Shown here in pieces: positions 26,155 to 38,900 of a DNA stretch of 64,000 nt. The stretch is from the NCBI RefSeq assembly GCF_033807715.1, contig NC_084610.1, positions 433,501 through 497,500 on the forward strand, read 5' to 3'. The stretch's first letter is position 1. Every line of letters starts with the position of its first letter. Both the position numbers and the translations under genes were made by a program. The stretch is from Cololabis saira (lineage: Eukaryota > Chordata > Actinopteri > Beloniformes > Belonidae). The notes under the pieces were generated by a model that was not told the DNA's origin, ran no database searches, and worked only from the letters and a program-made list of their open reading frames with translations.

Positions 26155-29100
26155 CTGCTGGTTATGGGGACGAGTGAGACCTTAGTACCTGAATGATGTA
26201 AAGAAGCTCACAGGAAAGCCTAAACACACCACCCGCCTGGTAGAACAACCGTCAGCATCAACATCATCCTCCTCATTTTGGTTTGCCGACGTTCATCTAC
26301 GCACTTTTTATTTTTATGTTGTTTTTGTTTACCGGACTTTGACCGGGCCGTCGTAGCGTACGTGTTCTGCTGTCAGCTTCTCTGTTGGGGATTATTGTCC
26401 AGTTTCTGGTCCCAGATCATGACCCCTCCACCGCCGTGCCTGGCACCAATATGCTGCATCCAGTTTCCAGCACGTTGTGTTTGTAGTTTAGGACCAAACT
26501 GTCCCGTTTGACACTTGTCAAAACACAAAAATCCAGAAGCCTTCAGCTTTTTAAACCTCCGACCCGGGATGTACGCCACACCCTTGAGGAGAACTCGCTG
26601 GAGCCTCTTTAGTTGGTCTTTAACTCTCCCAGCTCCACAGAAAACACACCTGTCGGGTTGGATTTGTGTCTCACAGGAGGAGAAAGTGTGACTTTGTCCA
26701 GTCTAAAACATCGCATTAAAGCATTAAACCAATGAACCGGAAGCACAATAAATAAATAAATATATAAATAAATAAGTTAGGCTCAAATATTTAATAATCA
26801 AAACAAATCAAGCTGTTTCAATGCGGAAGACTTAAACTGCATCATCATATCAGCGTTTCTTCTTCTGATATTCAGACTAAACGTTAGTGGGGCCGAACTA
26901 AAGAGACAATTAGCTGAAACAGCTGATACGGTGGAAACTTACCGACTAGGAATCAGCTTTTTGCTTCTGTGAGCGTCTCGGCTGCACGATAACAACCGCC
27001 CTCTCTACTCCTGCACGTCCCTCTAAAACACTCCCGGCTGTCCGATGGTCCGAGCCTCCGTCACGCTGGAGAAACTCCACCACTGAGGCGTCCTCCCAAC
27101 ACAACGCACTGCACCTTGTGCTCCACAGGAGATTTCTTGGGGATTATGGGAGGTGGGGGGCTGGATTTGAGGCAAAGGGGAGGAGTTATTGTCCTGTCCG
27201 GCGTCCTCGCTGTAATCTAGTGTTTGTGCTGAAGTGGCTGGGCCTTCAGGGAGGCTGCTGGGAAACCAAATCAACATAAACGCCGTCATGAGACGGAGAT
27301 TAAAAGATTCAGGTCATAAAAATGCATTTTTAGTTTTGTGAAGAAAAAAAAAGGCCAACTTTTAAGGTTTATCCTCAACGCCTCATCGGAGATTTCTTTC
27401 ATCTTTGGCAGTAAAAGTGTTTGGTCTCGTCGCTGGGTGAGGTCCACTCCCTCACGTTTTCATACTTCCTAACCAGCTGAACATTTATGTCCTTGTCAGG
27501 AAACAGAGGAATGTTTGAGAGAGATATGAGCCAGTGTCAGACGGAGGAGGTGGAGGACATCACCCCCGCAGCGTGGAGGGGTGCCAGCTTAAAATACCAG
27601 CAAGGCGACGGGTGCCATTACTCACTCAGGGCTGGTGACGGCGTGCGTCACTGTTTATCACGCAACAAAGTTTGTTAAATCTGGCCACTCTGAAGTTGCA
27701 TGCTGAGATGGAAAAGAACGGATTTTTCTTCTTAAATAACACAAAGTGTGATTGCGTTGCGGTTGACGATAACGATGGCACGAGGTCGGAGAGTAAAAGT
27801 GGTCTGACATCAGACTGTTGGGACAGATGTTTTTATATTTTAGACACGTTTATTTACTTTTTTGAGGCAAAGTTACTAATCTGTTATATTTGGTTCAGTG
27901 TGATAAAAGTGCATTAATACGTCAGGTTTTATCCGTCACATTTGTTAGAAATTATTCTTCTGTGTCGCTGTCTGTTGAGACTTTAAAAAAGAAGGGAATG
28001 AAAAAAACGTCACCACTTTGAACCTATTTAAAAAAAAAAAACAACTAAAAGTTCAGCAACTTTCCAGGTACTGATGCGAGCGTCTCGTCAGCCAATCAGA
28101 TTCCAGCTACAGAGTCAGGTGGTGTCTGAAACTGAACATATGGGCGGATCCTGCGGCGCCAGGCAGCTCCATCCACCGTCCCAGAGGATGGAATAAGTTT
28201 AATTCCTCTTTAATTCAGAATTAAAATGAAATCTGATTTAAAATGAGTAAAAATGACCTAATTCAGAATGAAAATGGCCATTCCGAATTAAACTTAATTC
28301 CGAAGTAAGTTGGTTTATTCCGATTTTAAATCTGAATAGAATAATTCTGCGATCATGTAAACACTCATTCCTCTTTAAATTAATTCCGGTCTTTCTTTCT
28401 GCTCGTCCCCTCGCCCGTCTGTCTCCATGACGCTTATATTCCACGCTGGGCTGGTTTTCCAAACAAAGTTTCAGCAGTAAACGCTGGTCAAGAGCAGAGA
28501 CCATTTACTTAATAAATAGCTTGGAGGACCTGGAAATAATTAAAAGAACAAAGGAAACATAAAAATTGTGAGCTTTTCAAGGTTGTAGCGGCTAAATTTG
28601 TTTTTCTTCCGGTAGTTTAACTTCCGGTCTCCCCCCTATCCAATCAGAACCTTCCCAACCCCCAGACCTGTAGAGGAATTGGAGAAAGACCATCAAACGT
28701 TAATAAACGTAAATAATTTGGAATTATATCATTCGGAATAATTCATTCCGAATTAAAAAACATCATGTAACCGTGGCCATGGTAGCTGGTCCAGGTTCCA
28801 GAACCGGCCTCCGAGTTCCCTTAAATGACCTTTCAGGGGTCACGAGGGACCAAAAATAAAGTCTTTTAACAAAGATAAAAAGTCTGACTACTGCTGCTTA
28901 CTCCCAGTTTACAGTTTGCTAGTTTACCCAGCAGGTACTGTGACTGGTTGTTTATTTGGCCCATCATGCATTGCTGCAAAGCTTTTAATTTATCGTTTTT
29001 AATGAAATCACTTATATTATCACCGTGATTTGGGGGCCAATTAAAGGAAGGATACGCGATTTCTGCATGTAATCAGGTCTGCTGATTTTAAGCATCAATT

Positions 29101-30975
29101 TAAAACAAAAACACGGTGCACTGACTCCTCCCTCCAACGCTGTCCAACAAAGACACCGAGCCTCTTTAGCTCCTCACCTACTCCACGGGAACGCACATGA
29201 ACCTCCCTGTCTGTGATTGGCTGGAGTCACGGCTGTTGCTCCGCCTCCATTTGTTTCCAGATTAAAGAGGACGATGAAGACGGAGCGAGGACAATGTTCA
29301 GAGGCTGTGGATGTGAAATCACGCAGAATTGCTTACTCTACCTTTAAAATCCAATTCAAGTCCAACTGAAAGTTTGAGTTGCAGCTTATGATTAACACTT
29401 GAAATCTTGAACTACTGCTCGTTCGCCTGTCTGCTCCCATTTCTGTGAAACAACTCGATCTGAAATCTCCGCTGACGGACGAACAGACGTGATGATGATG
29501 ATGCCGTTGGCACCCGCTCGGTTTGCTTTGCGTTCTGTAGTAAACATCCCTGGTCTACAGAGGTGTCAAGTAACCAAGTACAAATACTTCCTTACCTTAT
29601 TTAAGTAGAAATTTTGGTTATCTATACTTCACTGGAGTAATTATTTTTCAGACGACTTTTTACTTTTACTCCTTACATTTTCAGACAATTATCTGTACTT
29701 TTTACTCCTTACATTTTAAAAACAGCCTCGTTACTCTATTTCATTTCGGCCTTTAAAAGGAACCCTGGCTATTAAGACATGTAGGTCTTAAAAGATAAAT
29801 GTTGGTATCAATTATAACAATGTGATATAAAAAACCTTGTTGATGTCTTTGTTTTTATAAAAACAAAGACATCAACTACGCCGTAGCCTACGCCGTAGCC
29901 TACGCCGTCTACGCCGTAGGCTACGGCGTAGACGGCGTAGGCTACGGCGTAGGCTACGGCGTAGGCTACGGCGTAGGCTACGGCGTAGACGGCGTAGGCT
30001 ACGGCGTAGGCTACGGCGTAGTTGATGTCTTTGTTTTTATAAAAACAAAGACATCAACTACGCCGTAGCCTACGCCGTAGCCTACGCCGTCTACGCTGTA
30101 GCCTACGGCGTAGACGGCGTAGGCTACGGCGTAGGCTACGGCGTGGGCTCCTGCGTAGCCGGCGTAGCCGTGGCTCTAGAGCTCGCAGCGCTCCACCATC
30201 CGCTCTCGCCGCCGCCGGGATGGAGACGCCGGTCGGCAGGAGGCACGTTTGGGTGGGCATAGCCCACCCCTGCCCCCCCCTAAAACCGGCCTTAACCCTA
30301 ACCCTACATGTTAAATTATATTTTCAAATTTTATAAAAACAAAGACATCAACAAGGTTTTTTATATCACATTGTTATAATTGATACCAACATCTATCTTT
30401 TAAGACCTACATGTCTTAATAGCCAGGGTTCCTTTTAAATAAAAACTATCCAGTTAAATTGCTCCATCCGGATAGAGTGAATTTGGTTGTGGTTGTTTCA
30501 GATGTTCTTGTCCAGTTTTGTTCTTACATCCGTTCCCTCAGATTCCTGCAACTAAACTTGGATGTACATTCCAATAAAGGTTAGGATAAATGATAACATG
30601 CCTCTGAAGTTTGACTTTTTGCACCATTACAATACTTATAGGCAACTAGTCATCATATCTGCTGCTCTCTGAAACACATGTTAATGCTCAATAGTACACA
30701 TATATGCTTCTTTAATATATTTGCATTATACTAAGATGCATTCATTTTCAACGGCTTTTGTCCTTAATGGCTTTTCCCCCTTACATTACTTTTACGGTAC
30801 TTTTATACTTTAAGTAGTTTTGAAACCAGTACTTTTATACTTTTACTTGAGTAAAAAACTTGAGTTGATACTTCAACTTCTACAGGAGTATTTTTAAACT
30901 CTAGTATCTATACTTCTACCTGAGTAATGAATGTGAATACTGAAGACACCTCTGCCGCTGACGGACGAACAGACG

Positions 30976-31013
<38 letters not shown>

Positions 31014-32856
31014 TCGCTGGCACCGCTCGGTTTGCTTTGTGTCCTGTAGTAAACATCCCTGTCTAACTGGACTAATCCACATGTTTGTCCTGGTGTCTTG
31101 TGGTCTTATTGAACCGGTCTGGGTAGTTCAGGTCGGTAAGTGAACTGCTGAACCCAGTAACTGAAGTTAAACAAGCTTATCTTGACAAACGTTTCACTAC
31201 AATGCATCATCAAGAAGACAAGAACACAAAGATCCAGGAGCAGAAGCGTTGCACGCTTTCAGGAGAAGCCAGGACCCACGGGTGCAGGTGATCTCTGGAC
31301 CCTGACTAAGGTCGCCGCTCTTTTCCTCCTTCCCCTGGCCTTTTCACCTCGGCCGTGACACGTGTTGCTGATTCACCAGCTTGCTCCTGCTGGAACCCAA
31401 ACAGCCACCAGCGGCCCGCGGGGCCGATCTCGCCCCGGTGAGCTCCAAACACGAGTGCACAAAGGAAAGTGCCAGCGTCATCACAGCTGGGCTTATCGGT
31501 GTGTCACCGCCCGCAGCGCCACAAAAAAAAAAGACTCACGAGAGCAATTGGACGCGTTACAAACAGAGTGAAAACAGGAAAAATGAGCCACATGTGAGAC
31601 ATGCAGCAGAATTAAAGTGATGAACGTGGACGGCATCAGTGGCGAACATAAACACAAAGGTTTGTCACATTATTAACATTTACTTTCATTCAGTTACTAA
31701 ATGGTTGCAGAGCCACTTTAAACTGTCACCTCTCAAGAAGACAGAAAAAGACGCTGTTTCTATTCTTTCCATTTCTATTCTACAGTAGAATTAATAACTT
31801 TTACGGAGTAGAAATGAGACGTTAAAGTCAAAAGTAAAGAAATAAAATTAGAACATCAGTAAATATTTCTGTTCATTCACTGGATGTGATTTTAAGAGCT
31901 GAAAATTAGTTTACAACAAAGCAACATGTGAAGAAAACCCCCAAAACCTTCTCATTAAATCTTATAACAAACATGTTCTGTTGTTACAACTACGTATTTA
32001 AACATCAAAATTCAGGTTAACAAGCCCACTTTTCTGTTAAAAGGGTTTTGAAGCAAGTTTGTTGACTAATGAGCGTAAAATTCGAACGCAGCGTATAAAT
32101 AAACGTGTTAACGCCTCCTCACAACACCAGGTTACCTGCACTTATGTCATCCGCTTCTTTTCTACTTTGAGATCCTCAGGAAAGTTTTAAAAGAAACCTC
32201 TCAAGCAGCCGGGTGGGTTTTTCTACTAAAGTTATATCTGGTCCTCCGCTGAAATGTTGTCCCGATGAAGACAACCTGCCGTTATCTTCCATCAGTCATC
32301 ACTTCCTGATGTAATCCCACTCAGGAAACAAAATGATTGGATCACAGATGACAGAAGAAGACATGAGAGGGGGGTACCTGAGACTGAGAATCTTTATCTT
32401 CTAAAAGCCCAACATGTCCAGAGGGAAGAGAGACCACCGGGAGGTCAGGAGAGCCCTCAGCTCGCCCCAGTCACCAAAGCCCCTGAAAACAATGGGCTGT
32501 GCTGATACGGCCGATCCCACTAAGCAGTGTCCACTCACCTAGGCAACACGGGCCGTACCAACATGGGCCGTACCACCGCCCCCCCGGGGGGGGAAGCGGC
32601 CCGGGCGGCCGGCCCGGCCCGGCTCCCAGAGCCACTCCACGACCTCCGGAGCCAGTTACAACCGTTTCTCCTCCCACTTCAAACCCCTACACCTGCTCAG
32701 ATCCACCGTTTCCACTTGAGCGGCTGCTGAAAGCTGCACGCGGCCCCGCGGCCCCCCCCGGCCCCCCCCGGCCACCCAGCCCTGCAGAGCTCAGCTCACG
32801 CCTGGGGCTTTAGAACCAGTAATTGGATTCAAGCTCTAAGACTCTGTTGCCATTTG

Positions 32857-32904
<48 letters not shown>

Positions 32905-35900
32905 CCTGACTGGACAGAAGAGGCACATGTGGTGAAAGGGTTTTAGGAAGCAATTAAAGAGGTTATTCTTACGCAGCGATAACGCCAACACTTCAAAGCT
33001 GACCGGTGAAACAAGAAGGTTTTTATTGTAAAAAAGAAAAGTGTTTTACTGAATCTGATATTCTTGTGCAAAAATGCAGAAAATAGGGAAATAAAACTAA
33101 GAATGAATATACAGGACTGTCTTAGAAAAGTTGAATATTGTGATTTTCTGTAATGCAATTACAAAAACAAAAATGTCATACATTCGGGATTCATTACAAA
33201 TCAACTGATCATGGCTTACAGTTTAAGAAAAGTCAAATATCCTATCTCAAAAAATTTGAATATTCTGGGAATCTTAATCTTAAGATGTAAGCCATAATCA
33301 GCAATATTAAAATAATAAAAGGCTTGCAATATTTCAGTTGATTTGTAATGAATCCAGAATGTATGACATTTTTGTTTTTTTAATTGCATTACAGAAAATA
33401 AAGAACTTTATCACAATATTCTAATTTTCTGAGACAGTCCTGTAAGTGGTACGATAAATCTGGAAAGTCGCCTGGTTCTTTAGCAAAGCTGAACATCACT
33501 GACTACGTTTACATGCAGTCAAAATTTGGGTTATTGCTAATATTCCGGTTACTGAAATATTCAGAATATTCCGTTTACATGGTAATTAATCATTTGGGAT
33601 ATCTGGATCAAACCAGCGACGCACGGAGAACATCATGACACAATTCCCGTCATTTCTGCTTCTTCTTCCTGTATCCAAATTCAAAACTAATGCTGCTTCG
33701 CGCAACTTTTCTCTCACCTTCTTGTAAATCTTCTATCCCGGTACTTTCTACCATCTACAAATGCAGAAATGTTCATATCCTTCATTACATTTATGAAGTG
33801 ATTAGTCTCCTCCTGGTCTTGTGTTTCTCCGTGTTTATAAGAACTTCCTGGACTCAAAAGACCTGGGGCCTTATGTACTAAGAGTGCGGCGCACAAAAAA
33901 CGTGCGTACGCCACTTTCAACGCTCACGGTCGGATGTACAAAGAATGACGTGAACGTAGAAAGCTGCGGTCCTTCACTCACATATTAAGGCTGTTGTACG
34001 CACTTTTCTGAAGTTCTCTCCGTTGGCGACACTCACTGGTGATGCAGTGAAGTGCAGAATATGAGGAAACTAACGTCAACAATAAGTTCACGACCACGTG
34101 AAGGACACGACAGTCCCCACATCACCAGATAAGTTACACAAGAGTGGAGCTGCAACAATCTCACAATCAACCACATGATCTGAACAAACAACTAAAGGAG
34201 CTCAACGATGGAACCTGCAAATCCTGATGGAGCTTTGGCTCCGTTAGAGGAACCTGCTGATGCAGGATCAGGAGCGAGTCCTCAGGCACCAAACTGATCT
34301 GCTGGTCCAGGACTAAGACTGGACCATCAGCTGGTTTAGTCTGGATCTGCTGGTCCAGGACTAAGACTGGACCATCAGCTGGTTTAGTCTGGACCTGCTG
34401 GTCCAGGACTAAGACTGGACCATCAGCTGGTTCAGGTACCAAGAGGATCCTCCTGGATCTCTGCCCTGAACTGGACCAGCTGCTCCGGTTCAGACCAACA
34501 TGATGCTTCAGCTGGAGCTGCAGGTCGAACATCTGTCTGTCGTCATGACGACCGTATGGGACGACTACTGGAGATAAAAGCCAGATCCTAAACATCCCAT
34601 AACTGTGTCTGGACAGAAATACATTAAAATTAATTTTGAAGCAAAAACCGGTGTTGTGCCAAAAAGTGATTGCCTGCCAGAATCTGATTTCTTCTGATTT
34701 GTGGCCGCGGGAGCGCGCACAGCAGCCCGTTGAGCGACAGCGCTACAACGTTTCAGTTTCAGATTATGAAGCTCAAGAATGAGATCAAGTCATATTTAGG
34801 CAGAAACAACCTTTCATTAACTGTATTTGGCCTTCAATCACTTTTTGGCAGGTAAAAAGAGCCATTTTCAGGGGAGAAATCAGATTCTGGCAGGGAATCA
34901 CTTTTTGGCACGAAACCTGTCTCTCCTCCTGCGGATGCAACACTCCGAGTTACAGCAACTTTGCTCTTTATTTCTCACGTTTGCACCTCGATAATCCCGT
35001 CGGCACAAATTGTCTTTATTTCTGCAGCAGAGGAATCAGATCGTAATGCTTCATGTTTTAAATATAAATGTATTTTGTTCACATTGTTATACTTATGAGA
35101 GTGGTGATCGCGGACATCCATAATGTAGACTCAATAAACGTGTACATTGGTCTTAATCCGTTAGTATATAATATGCATGACAATAAAGCAGAACGAGGAG
35201 CCGTTTTTCATCCACCAAAAATTCTGGTGTCGGTTCTTAAATTACAAACAAGAAAAGCAGAGTGTAATGATGCACTAACGCTGCCCATAAACATTAACAA
35301 ACCCGTACGATCATAATAAAACCACAACTCTTCACCAAACGCAACGCAAAGCAAAGAACAGCATAATGTAGGTGTCAAACTGAATCCCAGAAGGGCCGGT
35401 GTCCTGCATGTTTTAGATGTTTCCCTGCTTTAACACACCTGATTCTAATTAATCATCATCACCAGCTTGTCATCAAAGTCTGAATAGTTCTGTTGATGAC
35501 ACAGTCACTTGTATCATGGTGCAATGTAGCAGGGAAACATCTAAAACCTGCAGGGACACCGGCCCTCGAGGACTGGAGTCCGACACCCAGCTCAGAGCCG
35601 ATGTTTTCTTTTTTTATTTGTTTTACCTGTTTTTGTACATTTCTTGTTAGGATGAGCAGTTTTTAATGGATAATTATCTTCATTATCATATTCAAACATA
35701 TATTTGAGGGAGGAGACGGGGCGGAGTGTTGTGCTCCCGCATGTGCGCTCAAATCCACGCTGATTGGGATGTACAGAGAAACCTGCGTGGATTTGGGCGT
35801 ACGCACAGTTTTGTACATATGAATTTTTGCGGTTTTGTTAATTCCACGCACGAATTCACGTTGAAATCCACGCACTCTTAGTACATGAGGCCCCAGGATT

Positions 35901-38900
35901 CCTTGCGAACAGAGCATGTGCAGAAAACAAATTCCTGTTCCGTTTGATGGGGATATTCCGTTTGGCGTTTACATGACCCAATATTCGGGTTTTAAAAGGA
36001 GTAACCCAGGGCTCATATTGGGGTTTTTAAAAACCAGAATATGAGCAAATTCGGGTTATTCAAAGGGGTTATTGGTGCAAATTCGGGTTATCGCTTATAT
36101 TCGGGTTTTAAAAGGGTTATTGATGCATGGAAACGCAGTCACACGGGGCGTCCGAAATGTCATACTAAACAGTATATACTAAAAAGTATACTTAAGTTCG
36201 GCACACTTTTGGGTAAATATCAGTAGTGTGCATTAATTCGGACGTACTATTAAGAGCGCACACGGCACTTCCTGCCGTTGGGAGGAAGTGACGTGTCACA
36301 GCAGCAGCAGCAGCTGTTACCATGGTAACAGCAGCAGCAGCAGCTGTTACCATGGTAACAGCAGCAGCAGCAGCTGTTACCATGGTAACAACAGCAGTAG
36401 CTGCTGTTACCATGGTAACAGCAGCAGTAGCTGCACCGCTCTGCTCTTTCCCGTTTATCCTGGCGGAAACAAGATGACATTATTATATACAAATATTATA
36501 ATATTAATATTATATACGGTAATAATATTATACGTATCACGTATACGTATCACTTAGCAACCAAACGCCGCTGCATTGCATTGTGGGAAGTTTCTGCTCG
36601 GCTAGTGTCCATCAATCCACACTAATACATTTCTCCAGATTGAGTATGGATAGTACATACTATTGAGTACGTACTAATGTTTCAGACGCACTAAAAAATC
36701 TCACATACTGTTTTTACTGCTCATTAGGGTAGAAGTGTGGGATTTCGGACGCAGCTACAGAGTATCTTGTGGAGTGGACATGGCCTCGCCCCCGTCCCCC
36801 AGAACCGGCAGTAACGCAGCGCTGGACTGAGAGGGAGCTGGACCCCGCTCGCTCTAATTTACGAGTCATTATCTGCTCTCTGAAATAACGGCCCTGGCTT
36901 CAGCTCAACCGCCTCCACAATAAGGGCTTTTGTTTAAAGCCCCCCCCCCGGGTAAACCGGCACCAAGAGGCCCACGTTCAAGGCCGGGCTGCTGCAGCTG
37001 ATTCTCTAATAAGAGGTATGCAGAACTCACGAAGCTCTCAGCTGTTCAACACTTCACTTCCTGTCTCACCAGCCAGCCAGGGCCTGGAAGAGCTCGTACA
37101 AGCCGGAAAACTGCACCTGAACTTTGAGTCTAAATCAGTTGTTGAGACGTCAGAAAGCTTCCGCCCGGCTGAGGGAGAGCGGTCTGGTACCTCCGGACCA
37201 CCAGGGTCAGGGTTTTGTGGGATCTCTTCACCAAGCAGATCGCTTCCTGCCGGGAGCCGCTGAGCCGCACGGCGTTGACGCTCACCATCTGGTCGCCGGC
37301 CTGGAGACGGACGGCGTCGGCCGCGCTGCCTTCCTCCACCTGGACACAACGACGGAGGAGGACGTCAATGACGGGAATATCTCCTTTTATTAAAATATAT
37401 ATAAATAAAAACACACTCTCGGAGGATGTTTCAGCCCAAGACATAAAATCACGTTTGAGCGCTGGATAAAATTGTGAGAGAAGCATGACTTCATAGCAAA
37501 TTAGACGCGAAAGCAGACCACCAGAAAAGTTTAAAGCAAACAATAGATGCACCGATCGATCGGCAACCGATCAGTATCGGACGATAATGCCCCTATCGGT
37601 TTTGATCGGAGTTAAATAGTTCAAACAGGCTGATCTGATGAGCATTAAAACAACCAACCGCCGCCAGCGCGTGCGTTCCCAAACCTCAGACCCAGGTCTC
37701 CTAAGGGGACGTTGCCGTCTCTACAAAACATCAACACTGAAAATGGCGTCTCCTGTACGGGAGTTTTACAATGTCCTAAAACAAGTTTGAAGTTTGCAAG
37801 GTGTGTCCAAAGGAAGTACCCCGACGAGGAATGCTACAAAATAATTTCAACACAAAGAAGCTGATAAGACATTCTCTAAAACTCTAAAACAGTGACATAT
37901 CTGCTGTTGTGTGTGTTGTACACATTTATTACCACAAGAAAGCTTAAACTATTAAGCTGCACGAGTCCAAGTCGTCCAAGAGTCTTTAGATCAGGGGTCG
38001 ACAACCCAAAATGTTTTAGAGCCATATTGGACCAAAAACACAAAAAACAAATATGTCTGGAGCCGCAAAAAATGAAAAGTCTTGGAAAAGTCTTAGAATG
38101 AAGGCAACACATGATGCATGTATCTATATTAGTTATAACTGGGGGAAGATTTTTTTTCATTATGCACTTCGAGAAAAAAGTTGAAATTTCGAGAAAAAAG
38201 TCGAAATTTCGAGAAAAAAATCGAAATGTCGAGATTAATGTTGAAATGTTAAGGAAAAAGTTGAAATGTCGAGAAAAAAGTTGAAATGTCGAGAAAAAAG
38301 TCAAAATCTAGAGAAAAAAGTTGAAATGTTGAGATTAAAAAAGGAAAGGAAAAAGGAAGAAAAAAAGGAAAAAAGAGAAAAAAAGGAAAATAGAAAAAAT
38401 TGAAAGAAAAGGAAAAAAAGAGGAAAAAATTGAAGAAAAAAAGAGTAAAAAATAGAAAGAAAAGTAAAAAAAAGAAGAAAAAAAGTAAAAAAAAGGTCAA
38501 ACAATTTTGAAAAAGCTCCAGGAGCCACTAGGGCGGTGTTAAAGAGCCGCTCTAGAGCCGTGGGTTGCCGACCCCCTGCTCTAGAGGGTGAAATGTTGCA
38601 TATCACCTCAGACTGAAATAAAACAGACAATTCATGATACTTTCTCATGTCCTAATTTTTAAACCTAATATTACAATGTCAGTGTTGTACATGAGACGAC
38701 AATATTGACAAAGTTATGGGTGTCAGGCTGTGATCGGTGATATCGGGATCGGCACATCCTGCTTTTGGTGATCGGCCCTAAAAATCCTGATCGGTGCATC
38801 TCTAGCAAACAAGACGTGCAGAGGCTGCAACCCGACGCTGTGTTTAATATTTAAACCTGGAGTAATGGGAGTAGTGTGCAGGTGACCTGCCCGTGAACAC

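Larger units (their letters stand above)
29558..30954. mobile_element. hAT-type MITE (CAGAGGTGT family) interrupted by a TTAA MITE
   Basis: The ends CAGAGGTGTC and GACACCTCTG and the body (ACTTCACTGGAGTAATTATT etc.) match the uninterrupted copy at 52442-53132. Here the body is split by the 678-bp insertion at 29757-30434. The usual 8-bp target duplication is absent; an ~89-bp direct repeat flanks the element instead. Confidence 0.9.
33862..35897. mobile_element. Nested DNA element (CCTGGGGCCTTATGTACTAAG ends)
   Basis: The ends CCTGGGGCCTTATGTACTAA and the complement of CCTGGGGCCTCATGTACTAA are inverted repeats over about 27 bp (one mismatch). It interrupts the outer element 33500-36141 and itself contains MITEs at 34648-34917 and 35371-35587 plus a 57-bp-scale tandem duplication (34305-34440). 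Confidence 0.75.
33500..36141. mobile_element. Outer DNA element of a three-level nest
   Basis: Inverted ends TGACTACGTTTACATGCA and the complement of TGACTGCGTTTCCATGCA (two mismatches), flanked by CAC at 33497-33499 and 36142-36144. Internal TTCGGGTTATT/AATAACCCGAA motifs support one element. A 3-bp target duplication is compatible with PIF/Harbinger-like elements, but this is tentative. It is interrupted at 33862-35897. Confidence 0.65.

Noticed and set aside
27023..27289. 88-codon minus-strand ORF as an extra shroom2 exon
   Set aside because: Exons 2 and 3 already join in phase across this intron and the sequence does not resemble the Shroom2 linker.
30054..30260. Arg-rich small protein
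   Set aside because: It comes from the TACGCC array; no conservation cue and it lies inside a MITE.
30290..30306. Interstitial telomere
   Set aside because: Only two CCCTAA-type units, inside a MITE; too short to call.
38249..38648. Phe-rich membrane-like protein
   Set aside because: It is a purine-tract artefact within the nested hAT MITE.
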